64,000 bases of DNA. It comes from Scolanthus callimorphus (Eukaryota; Cnidaria; Anthozoa; Actiniaria; Edwardsiidae). Below are positions 47,019-59,030 of the stretch, piece after piece. The notes under the pieces were generated by a model. The model was not told the origin of the DNA. It saw nothing but the letters and a program-made list of their open reading frames with translations, and made no database searches. Numbering within the stretch: the first letter of the stretch is position 1; every line of letters begins with the position of its first letter. The stretch covers positions 30,728,595 through 30,792,594 of the forward strand of contig CM066918.1 of assembly GCA_033964015.1 (NCBI GenBank). Reading direction: 5' to 3'. Made by a program: the position numbers and the translations under genes.

Positions 47019-49982
47019 CTATACAACTGCAAGTACCATGGGACATGAGATTGGAGGTATACCCTTGCCAATTGTCGACGGATGGTCAAAATTTGCCAGT
47101 TGGTGAAAATTAAGGGGGAGGGGTGGTATCATGAACTGCCCTATACAACTGCAAGTATCATGGGACTTGGGATCATGGGTATACCCTTGCCCTTGCCATT
47201 GGCGACGGATGGTCAAAGTTTGCCAGTTGGTGAAAATTGAGGGGGAGTGGTGGTCTATGATAACCCTGAACTGCCCTATACAACTGCAAGTACCATGGGA
47301 CTTGGGATGATAGGTATACCCCTTGCCAATTGGTGACGGATGGTCAAATTTGCCAGTTGGTGAAAATTGAGGGGGAGGGGTGGTCTATGATAACCCTGAA
47401 CTGCCCTATACAACTGCAAGTACCATGGTACTTGGGATTGGAGGTATACCCCTTGCCAATTGGCGACGGATGGTCAAATTTGCCAGTTGGTGAAAATTGA
47501 GGGGAGGGGTGGTCTATGATAACCCTGAACTGCCCTATACAACTGCAAGTACCATGGTACTTGGGATTGGAGGTATACCCCTTGCCAGTTGGTGAAAATT
47601 GAGGGGGAGGGGTGGTCTATGATAATCATGAACTGCACTATACAACTGCAAGTACCATGGGACTTGAGATTGGAGGTATACCCCTTGCCAATTGGCGACG
47701 GATGGTCAAAATTTGCCAGTTGGTTAAAATTGAGGGGGAGGGGTGGTCTATGATATTCCTGAACTGCCCTATGCAACTGCAAGTACCATGGGACTTGGGA
47801 TTGGAGGTATACCCCTTGCCAATTGGCGACGGATGGTCAAAATTTGCCAGTTGGTGAAAATTGAAGGGGAGGGGTGGTCTTTAATAATCATGAACTGCCC
47901 TATACAACTGCAAGCATCATGGGACTTCAGATTGGAGGTATACCCCTTGCCAATTGGTGACGGATGGTCAAATTTGCCAGTTGGTGAAAATTGAGGGGAG
48001 GGATGGTCTATGATAATCATGAACTGCCCTATACAACTGCAAGTATCATGGGACTTGAGATTGGGCACGTTTTGAGAACGAGGAAAATGAGAAAGGGCAT
48101 ATTCCAGTGGTAGGGATGCCCCATACAACTGCATGTACCATGGGACTTGAGATTGGGCACGTTTTGAGAACGAGGAAAATGAGAAAGGGCATATTCCAGT
48201 GGTAGGGATGCCCTATACAACTGCAAGTACCATGGGACATGAGATTGGAGGTATACCCCTTGCCAATTGTCGACGGATGGTCAAAATTTGCCAGTTGGTG
48301 AAAATTGAGGGGGAGGGGTGGTATCATGAACTGCCCTATACAACTGCAAGTATCATGGGACTTGGGATCATGGGTATACCCCTGCCCTTGCCAATTGGCG
48401 ACGGATGGTCAAAGTTTGCCAGTTGGTGAAAATTGAGGGGGAGGGGTGGTCTATGATAACCCTGAACTGCCCTATACAACTGCAAGTACCATGGTACTTG
48501 GGATTGGAGGTATACCCCTTGCCAATTGGCGACGGATGGTCAATTTGCCAGTTGGTGAAAATTGAGGGGGAGGGGTGGTCTATGATAACCCTGAACTGCC
48601 CTATACAACTGCAAGTACCATGGTACTCGGGATTGGAGGTATACCCCTTGCCAATTGGCGACGGATGGTCAAATTTGCCAGTTGGTAAAATTGAGGGGGA
48701 GGGGTGGTCTATGATATTCCTGAACTGCCCTATGCAACTGCAAGTACCATGGGACTTGGGATTGGAGGTATACCCCTTGCCAATTGGCGACGGATGTTCA
48801 AAATTTGCCAGTTGGTGAAAATTGAAGGGGAGGGGTGGTCTTTAATAATCATGAACTGCCCTATACAACTGCAAGCATCATGGGACTTGAGATTGGAGGT
48901 ATACCCCTTGCCAATTGGCGACGGATGGTCAAAATTTGCCAGTTGGTGAAAACTGAGGGGGAGGGGTGGTCTATGATAATCATGAACTGCACTATACAAC
49001 TGCAAGTACCATGGGACTTGAGATTGGAGGTATACCCCTTGCCAATTGGCGACGGATGGTCAAAATTTGCCAGTTGGTGAAAACTGTGGGGGAGGGGTGG
49101 TCTATGATAATCATGAACTGCACTATACAACTGCAAGTACCATGGGACTTGAGATTGGAGGTATACCCTTGCCAATTGGCGACGGATGGTCAAAATTTGC
49201 CAGTTGGTGAAAACTGAGGGGGAGGGGTGGTCTATGATAATCATGAACTGCACTATACAACTGCAAGTACCATGGGACTTGAGATTGGAGGTATACCCCT
49301 TGCCAATTGGCAACGGATGGTCAAAATTTGCCAGTTGGTGAAAACTGTGGGGGAGGGGTGGTCTATGATAATCATGAACTGCACTATACAACTGCAAGTA
49401 CCATGGGACTTGAGATTGGAGGTATACCCCTTGCCAATTGGCGACGGATGGTCAAAATTTGCCAGTTGGTGAAAATTGAGGGGGAGGGGTGGTCTATGAT
49501 AATCATGAACTGCCCTTTACAACTGCAAGTATCATGGGACTTGAGATTGGAGGTATACCCCTTGCCAATTGGCAACGGATGGTCAAAATTTGCCAGTTGG
49601 TGAAAATTGAGGGGGAGGGGTGGTCTATGATAATCATGAACTGCACTATACAACTGCAAGTATCATGGGAATTGAGATTGGAGGTATACCCCTTGCCATT
49701 TGGCAACGGATGGTCAAAATTTGCCAGTTGGTGAAAATTGAGGGGGAGGGGTGGTCTATTATAATCATGAAATGAAATGCAATCCAGCTTGACCAACACA
49801 GCAACCTAATATTTCAATGTTTTTAACACGAGGCGAGGAAAAAAGCAAGCTCAAGGAATTATTTTGTGTCTACAAATGATTAAAACATCTTAGAACAGAA
49901 ATGAAGTACTTTCTCGCATATAAAAGCCAAATTCTGTGGCCAGTTAGTGACTAACAGTAGGTCTAGAGTCACTACAACTGTA

Positions 49983-50760
49983 CCAGATTCATTCTCAGAA
50001 TACCAACAAGGTATATAAACATTACAATATTGGTGCGAAATATATTGCATTTCTCTCTCGATTTTTGTAGGAATTCGTGAAATTTTAACGTTTTAAACTA
50101 CCCTATGTGATAAATAGTATGACCAGCATCAAATTGTGCAATTCTGGGGAGAATTGAAATTTTGACCATGCCCTTCCCTTAATCATCGATTGCCACTATC
50201 AATCGATATTAATTGACTAATTTCCTTGATTATTTACTCCGGGCAGAGGAGTGGCCTGTATGTGTACAATAGCCCCTTTAAGAATGAGGAAAATGTGATA
50301 GCTTAATATTATATAGTATAAAGGGAATGTTTTAAGAATACCAAAGGGCATTTAGATTTCACAAACTTAAAAAATGTAAAAATCTATTTGACAAAGGGTT
50401 ACCGTTCCAGATTCATTCTCAGAATACAAACAAGGTATAAAATTACAATATTTGGCGCGAAATACATTGCATTTCTCTCTCGATTTTTGTAGGAATTCGT
50501 GAAATTTTGACCATGACCCTTCCCTAGTACCAACATGTGACTATCGATTAATCATCGATTGCCAATATCATCGATATTAATTGACTGATTTCCTCGATTA
50601 TTTACTCCAGGCAGAGAAGTGGCCTGTGCATGCAATAGCCCCTTTAAGAACGAGGAAAATGTGATAGGTTAATATAGTATAAAGGGAATGTTTTAAGAAT
50701 GCCAAAGGGCATTTAGATTTCACAAACTTAAAAAGTGTAAAAATCTATTCGACAAAGGGT
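49983..50760 (+). repeat. Two-copy ~424-bp tandem duplication beside the satellite
   Basis: The segments from 49983 and from 50407 share CCAGATTCATTCTCAGAATA, GCATTTCTCTCTCGATTTTT, GATTGCCA.TATCA and TGCCAAAGGGCATTTAGATT-like stretches in the same order, with indels. It directly abuts the end of the array. Confidence 0.85.
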
Positions 50761-52084
50761 TTGATTCAGTCACTATTGACACAAAAAGTCTTCAAGGGCA
50801 GCATAGATTATCTTATTACTAGAAGACCATTCAGGGCCGTAGCTAGCATAGGGTCAGAGGAGAAATTAACCGGTAGGGTCGCAGCGTTAAGAAGAGCGCC
50901 TGTGATTGGCTCTCTACGCCTTCAGGTAGCGGTGGTAGCTGCCAATAAACTTACTTTACAGTCAAGGGAAACCCCATAGTCATCGCATCTGCTGTTGCGG
51001 ACAGCGAAACCCGCCACTGAACAAATGTTTAGTTCAGTTTATAATCTTGTAGCTTTCCCTTATATGATGCAGGAATTCGTTTGTTTCGCAATGCGTGCAT
51101 TTTTTATACTATGGCGTTTGTTATTAGGTGTTCAACTTATTACTAAGTTATAATTAATTGACTAAAGTTATCCGTGTTGCTAAAGTACGAAGTAAAATAT
51201 CCTCTTAGAAATTGATTTCTATCCCGTAAGAGATTGATTTCTTTATCCGCGCTTCATCTCGATGCATTTCTTCCAAAAGTGAAAGACTTTCCCCAGAACC
51301 TGTAATTTAGCTATAAGCTATGAGAGGATCAATAAACAAACATTATTATTATTATTATTATTATTTGCTTGTAAATCACTTTGCAAGCGTTTGTGTGCAT
51401 TCAGCCTCTTCGCTGTAAGTTTTACTTTTAAAGTATTGTCCTTGTATTGTGAAAGTCATTGCCATCCCTAACAGTAAGCCTCTTTGCCTTTTGCACACTT
51501 GTTTGCATTCCTCTCGCACAGTTGTAAGGATTGATTTTACGCTAACTCCGTGTTGTATTCTTATAGAATTGCAAGAGATTGATTTCTGAAATCCACATTA
51601 GTTTCCTCTTTGATATAACGCTTCAAATCCGTGTCGAGTTCTTTAAACAAAATTGTAAGAGATTGATTTCCGATCGCCAAATGACATCCACAACCTATCG
51701 TCCAAGTTTGAATCAAAGTTAGGAGAACTGCCGTGTCTCAGTAATTGACTATATTCTGGAAGTGATCATGTAGTGTTGCACCGACAACAAATCACTGTAC
51801 ATAGGCTTGCAAGCTCATATGAATATACATTGCCGCTTGGAGAAATGAATTTATTTTCGAGTGTTGAAAATTTATATGCGCTGATCTCCAAGCGCTCAAG
51901 TTATGTACAAACATATCAGTGAAATACTAAAGCATGTTTGATTTCATAAGTCCGAGGTCTTCTACACATGCTATAGTGATGTTTCCACACTGTGATAACA
52001 TATTGAAACTGCTGTTCATAAAAAACAATTTAATGCGCAGCAGGAATCACTGATTACTTACGCTTTATACACCACATCTTCTTC

Positions 52085-52129
52085 CATCCTCGGAGACCCA
52101 GGGAAAAATCCCCTGGGTCTCCGAGGATG
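52085..52129. repeat. 45-bp hairpin with 19-bp perfect arms
   Basis: CATCCTCGGAGACCCAGGG and CCCTGGGTCTCCGAGGATG are exact complements separated by seven bases. This may be a fused pair of transposon ends; no adjacent element body was recognised. Confidence 0.85.
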
Positions 52130-53696
52130 ATCTTCTTCGCCGATTGAAGCCATTTAGGTCGCAAAATTCATAGCAACTACACCTTTGCTCGCTCTCATAA
52201 AGCAAACCCTATTTATCTTTCTGCTTGCTATTATCTTTCTTCCGGTCCCGGAAACGCAAATTGACATACTTGAACATACCGACCAAAAGCAATTTGAGCA
52301 GGACAACATCGGGGAGATTTCCCCGTGTTTGGTAAGCAACAAACTGAAACAAACACACAGATGATTTACCTCATTGTACAATGTTTTCCTGCTATGGAGT
52401 GTTTACATACATTCGAATTACATATTTTAATACAGTTCAGTTTACTCAATTTCAATGTTAACCTGCAGAGTATCGATAACATTGAAAATTTTATTTATAG
52501 TCAGCTTGTTTCTAATATTCTAAATACTCCTCGTATTGAGCCAGCTCTAGCGACTGACCACTGCAGTCCTCCGAGTCATCGTAATATAATTTTAACGTCT
52601 GCTGTGATAGCCTGTTGTGTTAGGCTTGTGTGTCAAATCGCCTACATGACCTTGTACAGGGTAAGTATCGCTTTCTCGTTAGGGACGTGTCATTTTTTAG
52701 GGAAGGGCGCGTCCTAAAGCTAAGGGAGGGTTAAATTTTTTTCACCCAGGTTTTGGGGAGGGTCATCATTAATTTTCAATAACATTTAACGTTGCATTTT
52801 GTTCACGGATGAAGAAATAGCACTTATAGTTATAGCAGGAAAATTTCCCTGCGCGTTTCTAGGCTAATACTTGATTTTATTTTATCCGTTTAATTAATCT
52901 TATTTCATCTTAAAGCATGTTATCAAGGCTTTTATCCTGGATCCCAGTGAATTTAGGTAATCGTGTCAGTCCTGCAGTATATTTTAGGGGGTAAAAGTAT
53001 AAAAAGCAGGAAATTTTGGGAAGGGTGCCTAACCAAGCAACTTCGCCCTTCAAATTAAAAACAGCGATTTGAATCGCTGTAAACCTCTTGTCAGTTTTGT
53101 GGCGTTGTATAAGGTGTTTGAAACAGATGAATTGACATTTCCGTGTTGTTAACTGATATCTTTTTAGGGGTTATTCTGAAGCTTGGCCACACCCATTAAT
53201 GAAATCCGTCACATTTTGCAAGTAGGTCAACTCTAATCAGCGAACAAATAAACCTTTTATCATCGCAAGTTTTGTGTCAGACAATTGCTATTTTCTGAGC
53301 GTGAGTAGGCCTGTCCCGATTGCGCTGGGCACTTTTTCGGCACTTTTTCGAATTAGGAGTACAATGCGTTACTGATAAATTTATATTGTATATCGGTTTT
53401 CGTTCGACAAACGTTGTTACTTTATGATCACCTCCCGGGGGAGGGGGGACTCTCCTATTTTTTGAGCGGGGGTGCTCGTGGAACCTTTTAGGGTTAAAAA
53501 TCAGGCCTCTGGTACCTTTAGGGGGTAAAATTCCAAAACTTGCAATTTTTTCCAGATAGGTACCTGTTAGAAGTCCGTTCTAGCAACTCAAGCAAATTAC
53601 ACTTGTTGGTAGCTTGAAGTTCAGACGTATTTTCCCTCGTGAAAAATACTAAAGAAAATTACGAGAGAAGATACGTCTTTTAGGGGTAGCACTATT

Positions 53697-53770
53697 TCGA
53701 GATACAAGATACAAAGATAAAAAGATACGAAGATACAAAGATACAAAGATACAAATACAAAGATACAAGT
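53697..53770 (+). repeat. GATACAAA-type microsatellite
   Basis: Imperfect tandem copies of AAGATAC/AAAGATAC run for about 75 bases. Confidence 0.85.
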
Positions 53771-54160
53771 TGGAGAGTCCCTGAGATCGAGATAAGTTGA
53801 AGGCAAGACCTTTTGGCTTCTAAATTTCCCTAATTATAAATGCAAGGTCAATTTAGTGAAAGACAAAGGATTCTTTTGTCAACTAAATTTCCCTTCCCTA
53901 TCGTGACGTCAGGAGAGGAAAATTTAGTAAAAGACAATGGAATGTTTTGTCTACTAAATTTGCCTTTTAGGGAATTTAGCTAGTGAATGTACCTCGGAGA
54001 ACAAAAGAAACCGAGGCGACCATGGGTTAGGGTTTAAGAGAATAATACGGTATAAAGAGTATGATAAATTTCCTCCTTGCACTCCGTGAATTTTTCACGG
54101 GGCATCAGCTAGTAAAGCTATAATGTCTGATTGTTACGATATAACACCCCTCTGTAACAG

Positions 54161-54233
54161 ACCCGACAAAATCTAGATTCCCACCAGGTTCTCTGGAAAA
54201 TTTCTTCGTGGGACAAATTTTTGTCGGGTCACC
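54161..54233. repeat. Short inverted repeat with GACCCGACAAAA arms
   Basis: GACCCGACAAAA at about 54162 and TTTTGTCGGGTC ending at about 54231 are exact complements about 45 bases apart. It could be a very small MITE or a chance hairpin. Confidence 0.5.
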
Positions 54234-54649
54234 CAGGGAGTTGCCTTTTTCACCGACTACAATTTCTTGCCCGTCATTTTCCAAAAGTTCTGACAAGTTC
54301 TTCTGTATCAGTGCTGTTTGTGATTCCAGTCCTTTATATGCAATGCATTTATCAGCCTCTCTTTTTACGTCTTTTTTTATCGATTTCTAATAATTTCTAT
54401 AGTACGTAAGCTTGGTAACGGACCAAATTTCTCACCGGGGAAGGAAACAACGTCCGGGTCAATTCAGAAAATTCGTCCGGTCTCGAGGAGACTAAAAATT
54501 CACAGGGTAGGCTCAACAGAAGAACAATATTAGCTAAATCGCAAGATTGAAAGACATTTTGTTTTCATTTTTGCTTAATATGATAATCTTTGACATACAT
54601 TACAACAAGTTTCCAAATTAAACTCAAATAACAAGATTTTCATATTTTA

Positions 54650-55640
54650 CTTTCGCTCCTTCGCGACTCTAAGCTACTTTCGCTACCATCGCTACCTTCT
54701 CTACTCTAGCTAAGCTATACAATCGCTACTCTAAGTCACTGTCGCTACTCAAGTTAGGCTACCACGATCGCTACTCTCGCTACCTTCGCTACCATCACTA
54801 CCTTCGCTACTCTAACTGCTCTAAGCTACTTTCGCTACCATCGCTACCATCGCTACTCCATAGCTAAGCTACAATCGCTACCGTCGCTTCGCATTTGCTA
54901 CTATAAGCTACTGTCGCTACCATCGCTACTCTCGCTACCGTCGCTTCATTTCTACTATAAGTTACTGTCGCTACTCTCTCTACCATCGTTGCCTATGCTA
55001 CTCCAAGCTACTGTCGCTACTGTCGCTACCATCGCTACTCTCTCTACCTGTGCTACTCTAAGCTACTCTAGCTACAATTGTAGGCTACCTATGCTACTCT
55101 GGCTACCATCGCTATACCTATGCTACTCTAAGCTACTTACGCGACCATCGCTACTCTCTCTACCATCGCTACCTATGCTACTCTAAGCTACTGTACGCGA
55201 CTCTAGCTAGGCTACCATCGCTACTCTCTCTACCATCGCTACCTATGCTACTCTAAGCTACTTTACGCTACTCTAGCTAGGCTACCATCGCTACTCTCTC
55301 TACCATCGCTACCTATGCTACTCTAAGCTACTGTACGCTACTCTAGCTAGGCTACCATCGCTACTCTCTCTACCATCGCTACCTATGCTACTCTAAGCTA
55401 CTGTACGCTACTCTAGCTAGGCTACAATTGCTACTCTCTCTACCGTCGCTACCTATGCTACTGTCGCTACTGTAGCTAGGCTACAATCGCTACTCTCTCT
55501 ACCATCGTTATGCTACTCTAAGCTACTCTAGCTAGGCTACCATCGCTACTCTCTCTACCATCGCTACCTATGCTACTAGTGTCGCTACTCTAGCTAAGGT
55601 ACAATAGCTACTCTCGCTACTCTAGCACCATTGCTATGTG
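54650..55640 (+). repeat. ~1-kb GCTAC-motif minisatellite with a 70-bp higher-order period
   Basis: The whole stretch is built from GCTACT, GCTACC and related hexamers. From about 55150 to 55440 these are organised in a 70-bp unit (CTACCATCGCTACTCTCTCT ... GTACGCTACTCTAGCTAGG) repeated about four times with few changes. Weaker GCTA-type sequence continues to about 55830. Short open frames here have only repeat-derived peptides. Confidence 0.93.
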
Positions 55641-56251
55641 TAACTTTGCCTACTGCAGTAGCTATGACAGTAGATCCCTTCTACCATCACTACAGTAGCT
55701 ATACCCTCCCTAGTGTGCCACAGCTACTGTGACGTTATACAATCGCTACTATAGTTATTTATACCATAGCTACTCTATAGTCTGTATAGTTATAACATGG
55801 CACTAGTGTAGTTATACCATTGCGACCATATAGCAAGGTAGCTTCTCTACAAATTTCTTAGGTATACAAACGGTGCAGACTATGGCATTTGCAGGATGGC
55901 CTCCTATGTTTGAACGATAACTACAACATGCTACTATTGTCAAAATAAGAAAAAATATAGATTAAAGACAATGGAAACGTGAACGGGCCAATGAACGAGC
56001 AGCTTCTGAACGCTGCGACTTGACTCAAATTAACAATCGTATACCTCGAGGCCGAAATGTGCTACGAATATGATTTAGATTTTAGACCATAATGATACTT
56101 ACACATCGCATTTCGAAGAAGTTAAACGTCAAAGGACATACGTTCTTGTTTCTCTCATCGCACCTACCAACTTACTCCCGGAAATGTGACCTAAGGCGAG
56201 AGGAGAACTCACGAAAGGCCATATAAACTTACGACTGGGACGACCTGACAA

Positions 56252-56321
56252 ACATGGCCGACGAACTGACACCACTTGACAACCATAACCGTGAAATAAT
56301 TTTGTCTCTAAAGCCAAACGA
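56252..56321 (+). CDS. Candidate first exon of an unidentified gene
   Basis: ATG in a good context (ACAAACATGGCC) starts MADELTPLDNHNREIILSLK PNE and runs to a possible donor GAAG|gtagaa in phase 1. The start context resembles that of IVD. The only phase-compatible downstream candidate is the frame starting at 56680, and that joining is speculative. Confidence 0.25.
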
Positions 56322-56679
56322 AGGTAGAAACATATTTAATTGTAACAGTGCCATAACATTGTAAGTAATCGAGGGTCTTAGGCTGGATAAATATTAAAAT
56401 TGAAGCCCATTTGGAACGAAGTGTCACGAACTGGCAACATGGCACTCCGGCCGCCATCATGGTCAGATGGCCTGGTAACCAAGCCAGCTATTTGACTTCC
56501 GGTGTAAAGCGATCCCGTTCGATCCCGAGAGTGGAACACTCAGCGGGACGCGGGACGACCTGGCTTTCGATTTGACGGGTCGCCACGGCAGTTGCCGGGT
56601 TGGCCCAGGTGGAGTGTATTGGACATATCTGCAAATTGTAGTTCACTCGTGTTGTGTTGAAGTGACTTATGTGTTTTTA

Positions 56680-56871
56680 GGGGTCCCTCTACGCCCCTCA
56701 GTTGCCAAGACAATTCTCCTTCTCCAGTTTGCTGAACATGTTGCACACCTCAGTCAAGGGTGTATCTGCCTTTGGCTTACAAATGTTTCGCCAAGTATTG
56801 ACCCATGTATTTATTTACTGAACAGAAATTTTGAAACGATTTTTAAGCGAAACTCTTTGGTGCAAATGTAA
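56680..56871 (+). pseudogene. Possible rhodopsin-like GPCR TM7/helix-8 fragment
   Basis: After a possible acceptor (GTGTTTTTAG) the frame reads VPLRPSVAKTILLLQFAEHV, AHLSQGCICLWLTNVS, PSIDPCIYLLNRNFETIFKR, NSLVQM and stop. DPCIY fits the NPxxY/DPxxY signature at the end of TM7, and NRNFETIFKR fits helix 8. No TM1-TM6 sequence is found nearby, so this is a terminal exon of a multi-exon receptor or, more likely, a relic. The evidence is one short motif. Confidence 0.35.
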
Positions 56872-58670
56872 TGTTTATCCAATGACAGAACAAACGACAC
56901 TAAGATCGTACACAAACACCAATAGAAATATGTTCGAATGAATGGACAAAAATATGTAAAAAGTGGAGAGCATATAACTGTCCATCAAACTTTTTCAGAC
57001 AGGTACAAGGATGTTTTCTGAAATTTGTTTACACTTTATGGTTGAGCCTCCGTGAAATCACCCAGAACTGTTCACTCGTTTGATTGACGTGGTTTGATAT
57101 GTTGCGTAGACTTCGCAGAATTATGAAAATTGCAGTAATAGTCGTCTGTTCACGAAAATAAAATCAGACGGGATGACGTGTGCGCGCATGCGCAAACAGA
57201 CAACTAAAAGAGAAACTAATCCTCGTGTCATTGTAATGGCTACTTTTTTAAGTATTATTACTAAAACATTCTAAACGGCAAATGTGAGTAAGATTTCTGC
57301 ATTACCGTTAAATAAGCTAGTTTAAACAAACCAACAGCGTATCCCACATGGATCTCTTACACTTTTATCAGGCCTATAAATACGTTAGCGGTTCATAATT
57401 AATTAGTTGATTGTTCACTAACGGTACAAGGGGCGTCCTTATATGGTCTGGTGGCCGGGCGTTCTCTCACCCATAGGTATCTAGCTACTGAGCAATTCAA
57501 CACCAGGATAGCGACTGTCAGGGCCGAAATCTCTGGCGTGGGCGTAAGAACCGTACGGTCGCCATACGACGCTTCAGCTCTTTGTCTGGAAGTATGGTCC
57601 TATTTTTTTTTCTTCTTTTTCCTCAAGTCAAGTAAATATGCTGAATTCGCATGGCGTGAAAGTTGAACGCAAATGACATGCATATAAAATATATTACTTG
57701 CACGATTCACACACTGAATACAGTGGCATACTGCAGAATATCCTACGCATTTTCTGGTTACACACATGCCTATTACTATTTTATACCATGCTACAGTAAA
57801 TAAAAGGCAACGTTTTACGTTAATGATTGCACGATGAGAAGGTTGAGTAGAATACTGCCGAATATGCAATGTCATATTCCTGCATTCTGATGGCTGTTTT
57901 TTCTGTTGCGTGGTGTATGCATGTACAGTCTGTTGGCATGAACCGAACCAGGGACTGTAAAGTCAAATCGCCGTGCATGAAAAACAAACAGATTGTAGTT
58001 ATCATTGTGGTAAATTTATTGCATTTGACCATTCTATAAATTTATCTACATACATTTTACAAAGTATGTTGTTTTGTTGTCAGCAGCCAAACCATGTAAA
58101 TATCTTATAAAATTCATACTGTTCTTATGAGCTTGTATAAATCTTGTAGAAATAATGTCGTCAAACTAAGTAGAAATATTGTAAATATTCTCAAGTCAAT
58201 ATCAGCGTTTTTCCGTTTAATACTCTTTCACTCGTGACGCAGTTGCGTTTTTTGTGCCACAGAACAAGAAGGCGAGAAAACAACGTTATAAGAATGTCAG
58301 TTCGAAAAATGAAAACTTGAACAACAGGCAGGACGTAATTTCAGTTTCGTCGAGCACTGAGCATGCGCGTTTTCAAGAGCTGCCATCCCACATGGATGTA
58401 AGTTGAGCTCACGCCGACTAGAGGAACAAGACATTAAATTTGCTGTCTTGTTCAAGCGCTCCAGTGGTCATTCTATAAGCGCAGTGTAACAACAGCGCTT
58501 GGTTCGACTTCGCCTAAAAGACAAGGGGTTTAGTCTTCACCTATATTCTGTCAAGGTGGAAAAGACAGAAGATAAGAAAAGAGCTTTTGGCTTATATATT
58601 TCCCTCATGGTCAGTGCAAGGGAGAATATATATCACTTTCACTTGCCAGAGATGGGATGTCATTGGAAAA

Positions 58671-59030
58671 TCTACATGATAACTACAACAAACAACCTAT
58701 CCAAAATGTACAAAACGTCTACACGGAAAACTGCAAAATCTAGTACATGATAACTACAAACAACCTTTCAAAATCTACAAGATTTCTACATGGAAACAAC
58801 CTATCCAAAATGTACAAAACGTCGACACGGAAAACTGCAAAATCTAGTACATGATAACTACAAACAACCTTTCAAAATCTACAAGATTTCTACACGGAAA
58901 ACTGCCGAATCTACATGATAACTACAAACAAGCTATCAAATATCTACAAGATTTCTACACAGAAAGCTACAAAATCTACTAATAACTACAAACAACCTGT
59001 TAAAAATCTACAATATTTCTACAGATTGCT
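58671..59030 (+). repeat. Tandem repeat of ~65-bp ACTACAAACAACC units
   Basis: Units of the form CATGATAACTACAAACAACC, then TTTCAAAATCTACAAGATTT and CTACACGGAAAACTGC, recur about five to six times with drift and one ~100-bp compound unit. It is non-coding. Confidence 0.85.

Larger units (their letters stand above)
36781..49770. repeat. ~13-kb satellite array of ~130-bp units with higher-order structure
   Basis: The unit is 129-131 bp. It contains a G-rich core (TTGAGGGGGAGGGGTGG) and three palindromes: CCAATTGG, CCATGG and GGTATACC. Spacing implies about 17 units before and 72 after the inserted transposon. Two main unit types alternate in blocks: one with GGGATCATAGGTATA (36.8-38.9 and 42.5-44.0 kb) and one with GAGATTGGAGGTATA and ATCATGAACTG. 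Marker variants recur with an offset of about 3215 bp (40.4-42.5 versus 43.6-45.7 kb) and again about 778 bp (45.0-45.7 versus 45.8-46.5 kb), showing segmental duplications inside the array. Open frames on both strands are by-products of the repeat. Confidence 0.97.
49771..56251. other. Gene-poor interval with local duplications
   Basis: No convincing gene is seen. Besides the items listed separately it holds a (TTA)n run at about 51343-51365, and a motif AGAGATTGATTTC at 51231, 51575 and 51658 with a near copy at 51207. It also has a GATACAAA-type simple repeat at 53697-53770, G-rich low-complexity pieces near 53440 and 53520, and repeated CTAAATTTCCCT motifs around 53820-53970. A 130-codon open frame at 52325-52717 shows no family signature. 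Confidence 0.55.

Noticed and set aside
36781..49770. Dozens of open frames of 60-178 codons on both strands with similar peptides (MVYDN..ELPY.. and MQLYRAV..YHRPPLP).
   Set aside because: They arise because the 130-bp satellite unit has few stops. Unit length is not a multiple of three, frames break at every indel, and both strands are equally open. Nothing suggests coding.
36781..49770. Regular repeats that might suggest a CRISPR-like array.
   Set aside because: The whole 130-bp unit is repeated with no unique spacers, and the genome is eukaryotic.
52325..52717. 130-codon + strand frame.
   Set aside because: It reads as random composition with no recognisable motif and no transcript support.
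57451..57666. 71-codon + strand frame with a faint Tc1-transposase-like helix-turn-helix look (GVGVRTVR).
   Set aside because: The resemblance covers about ten residues, needs a frameshift, and no DDE motif or terminal repeats are nearby.
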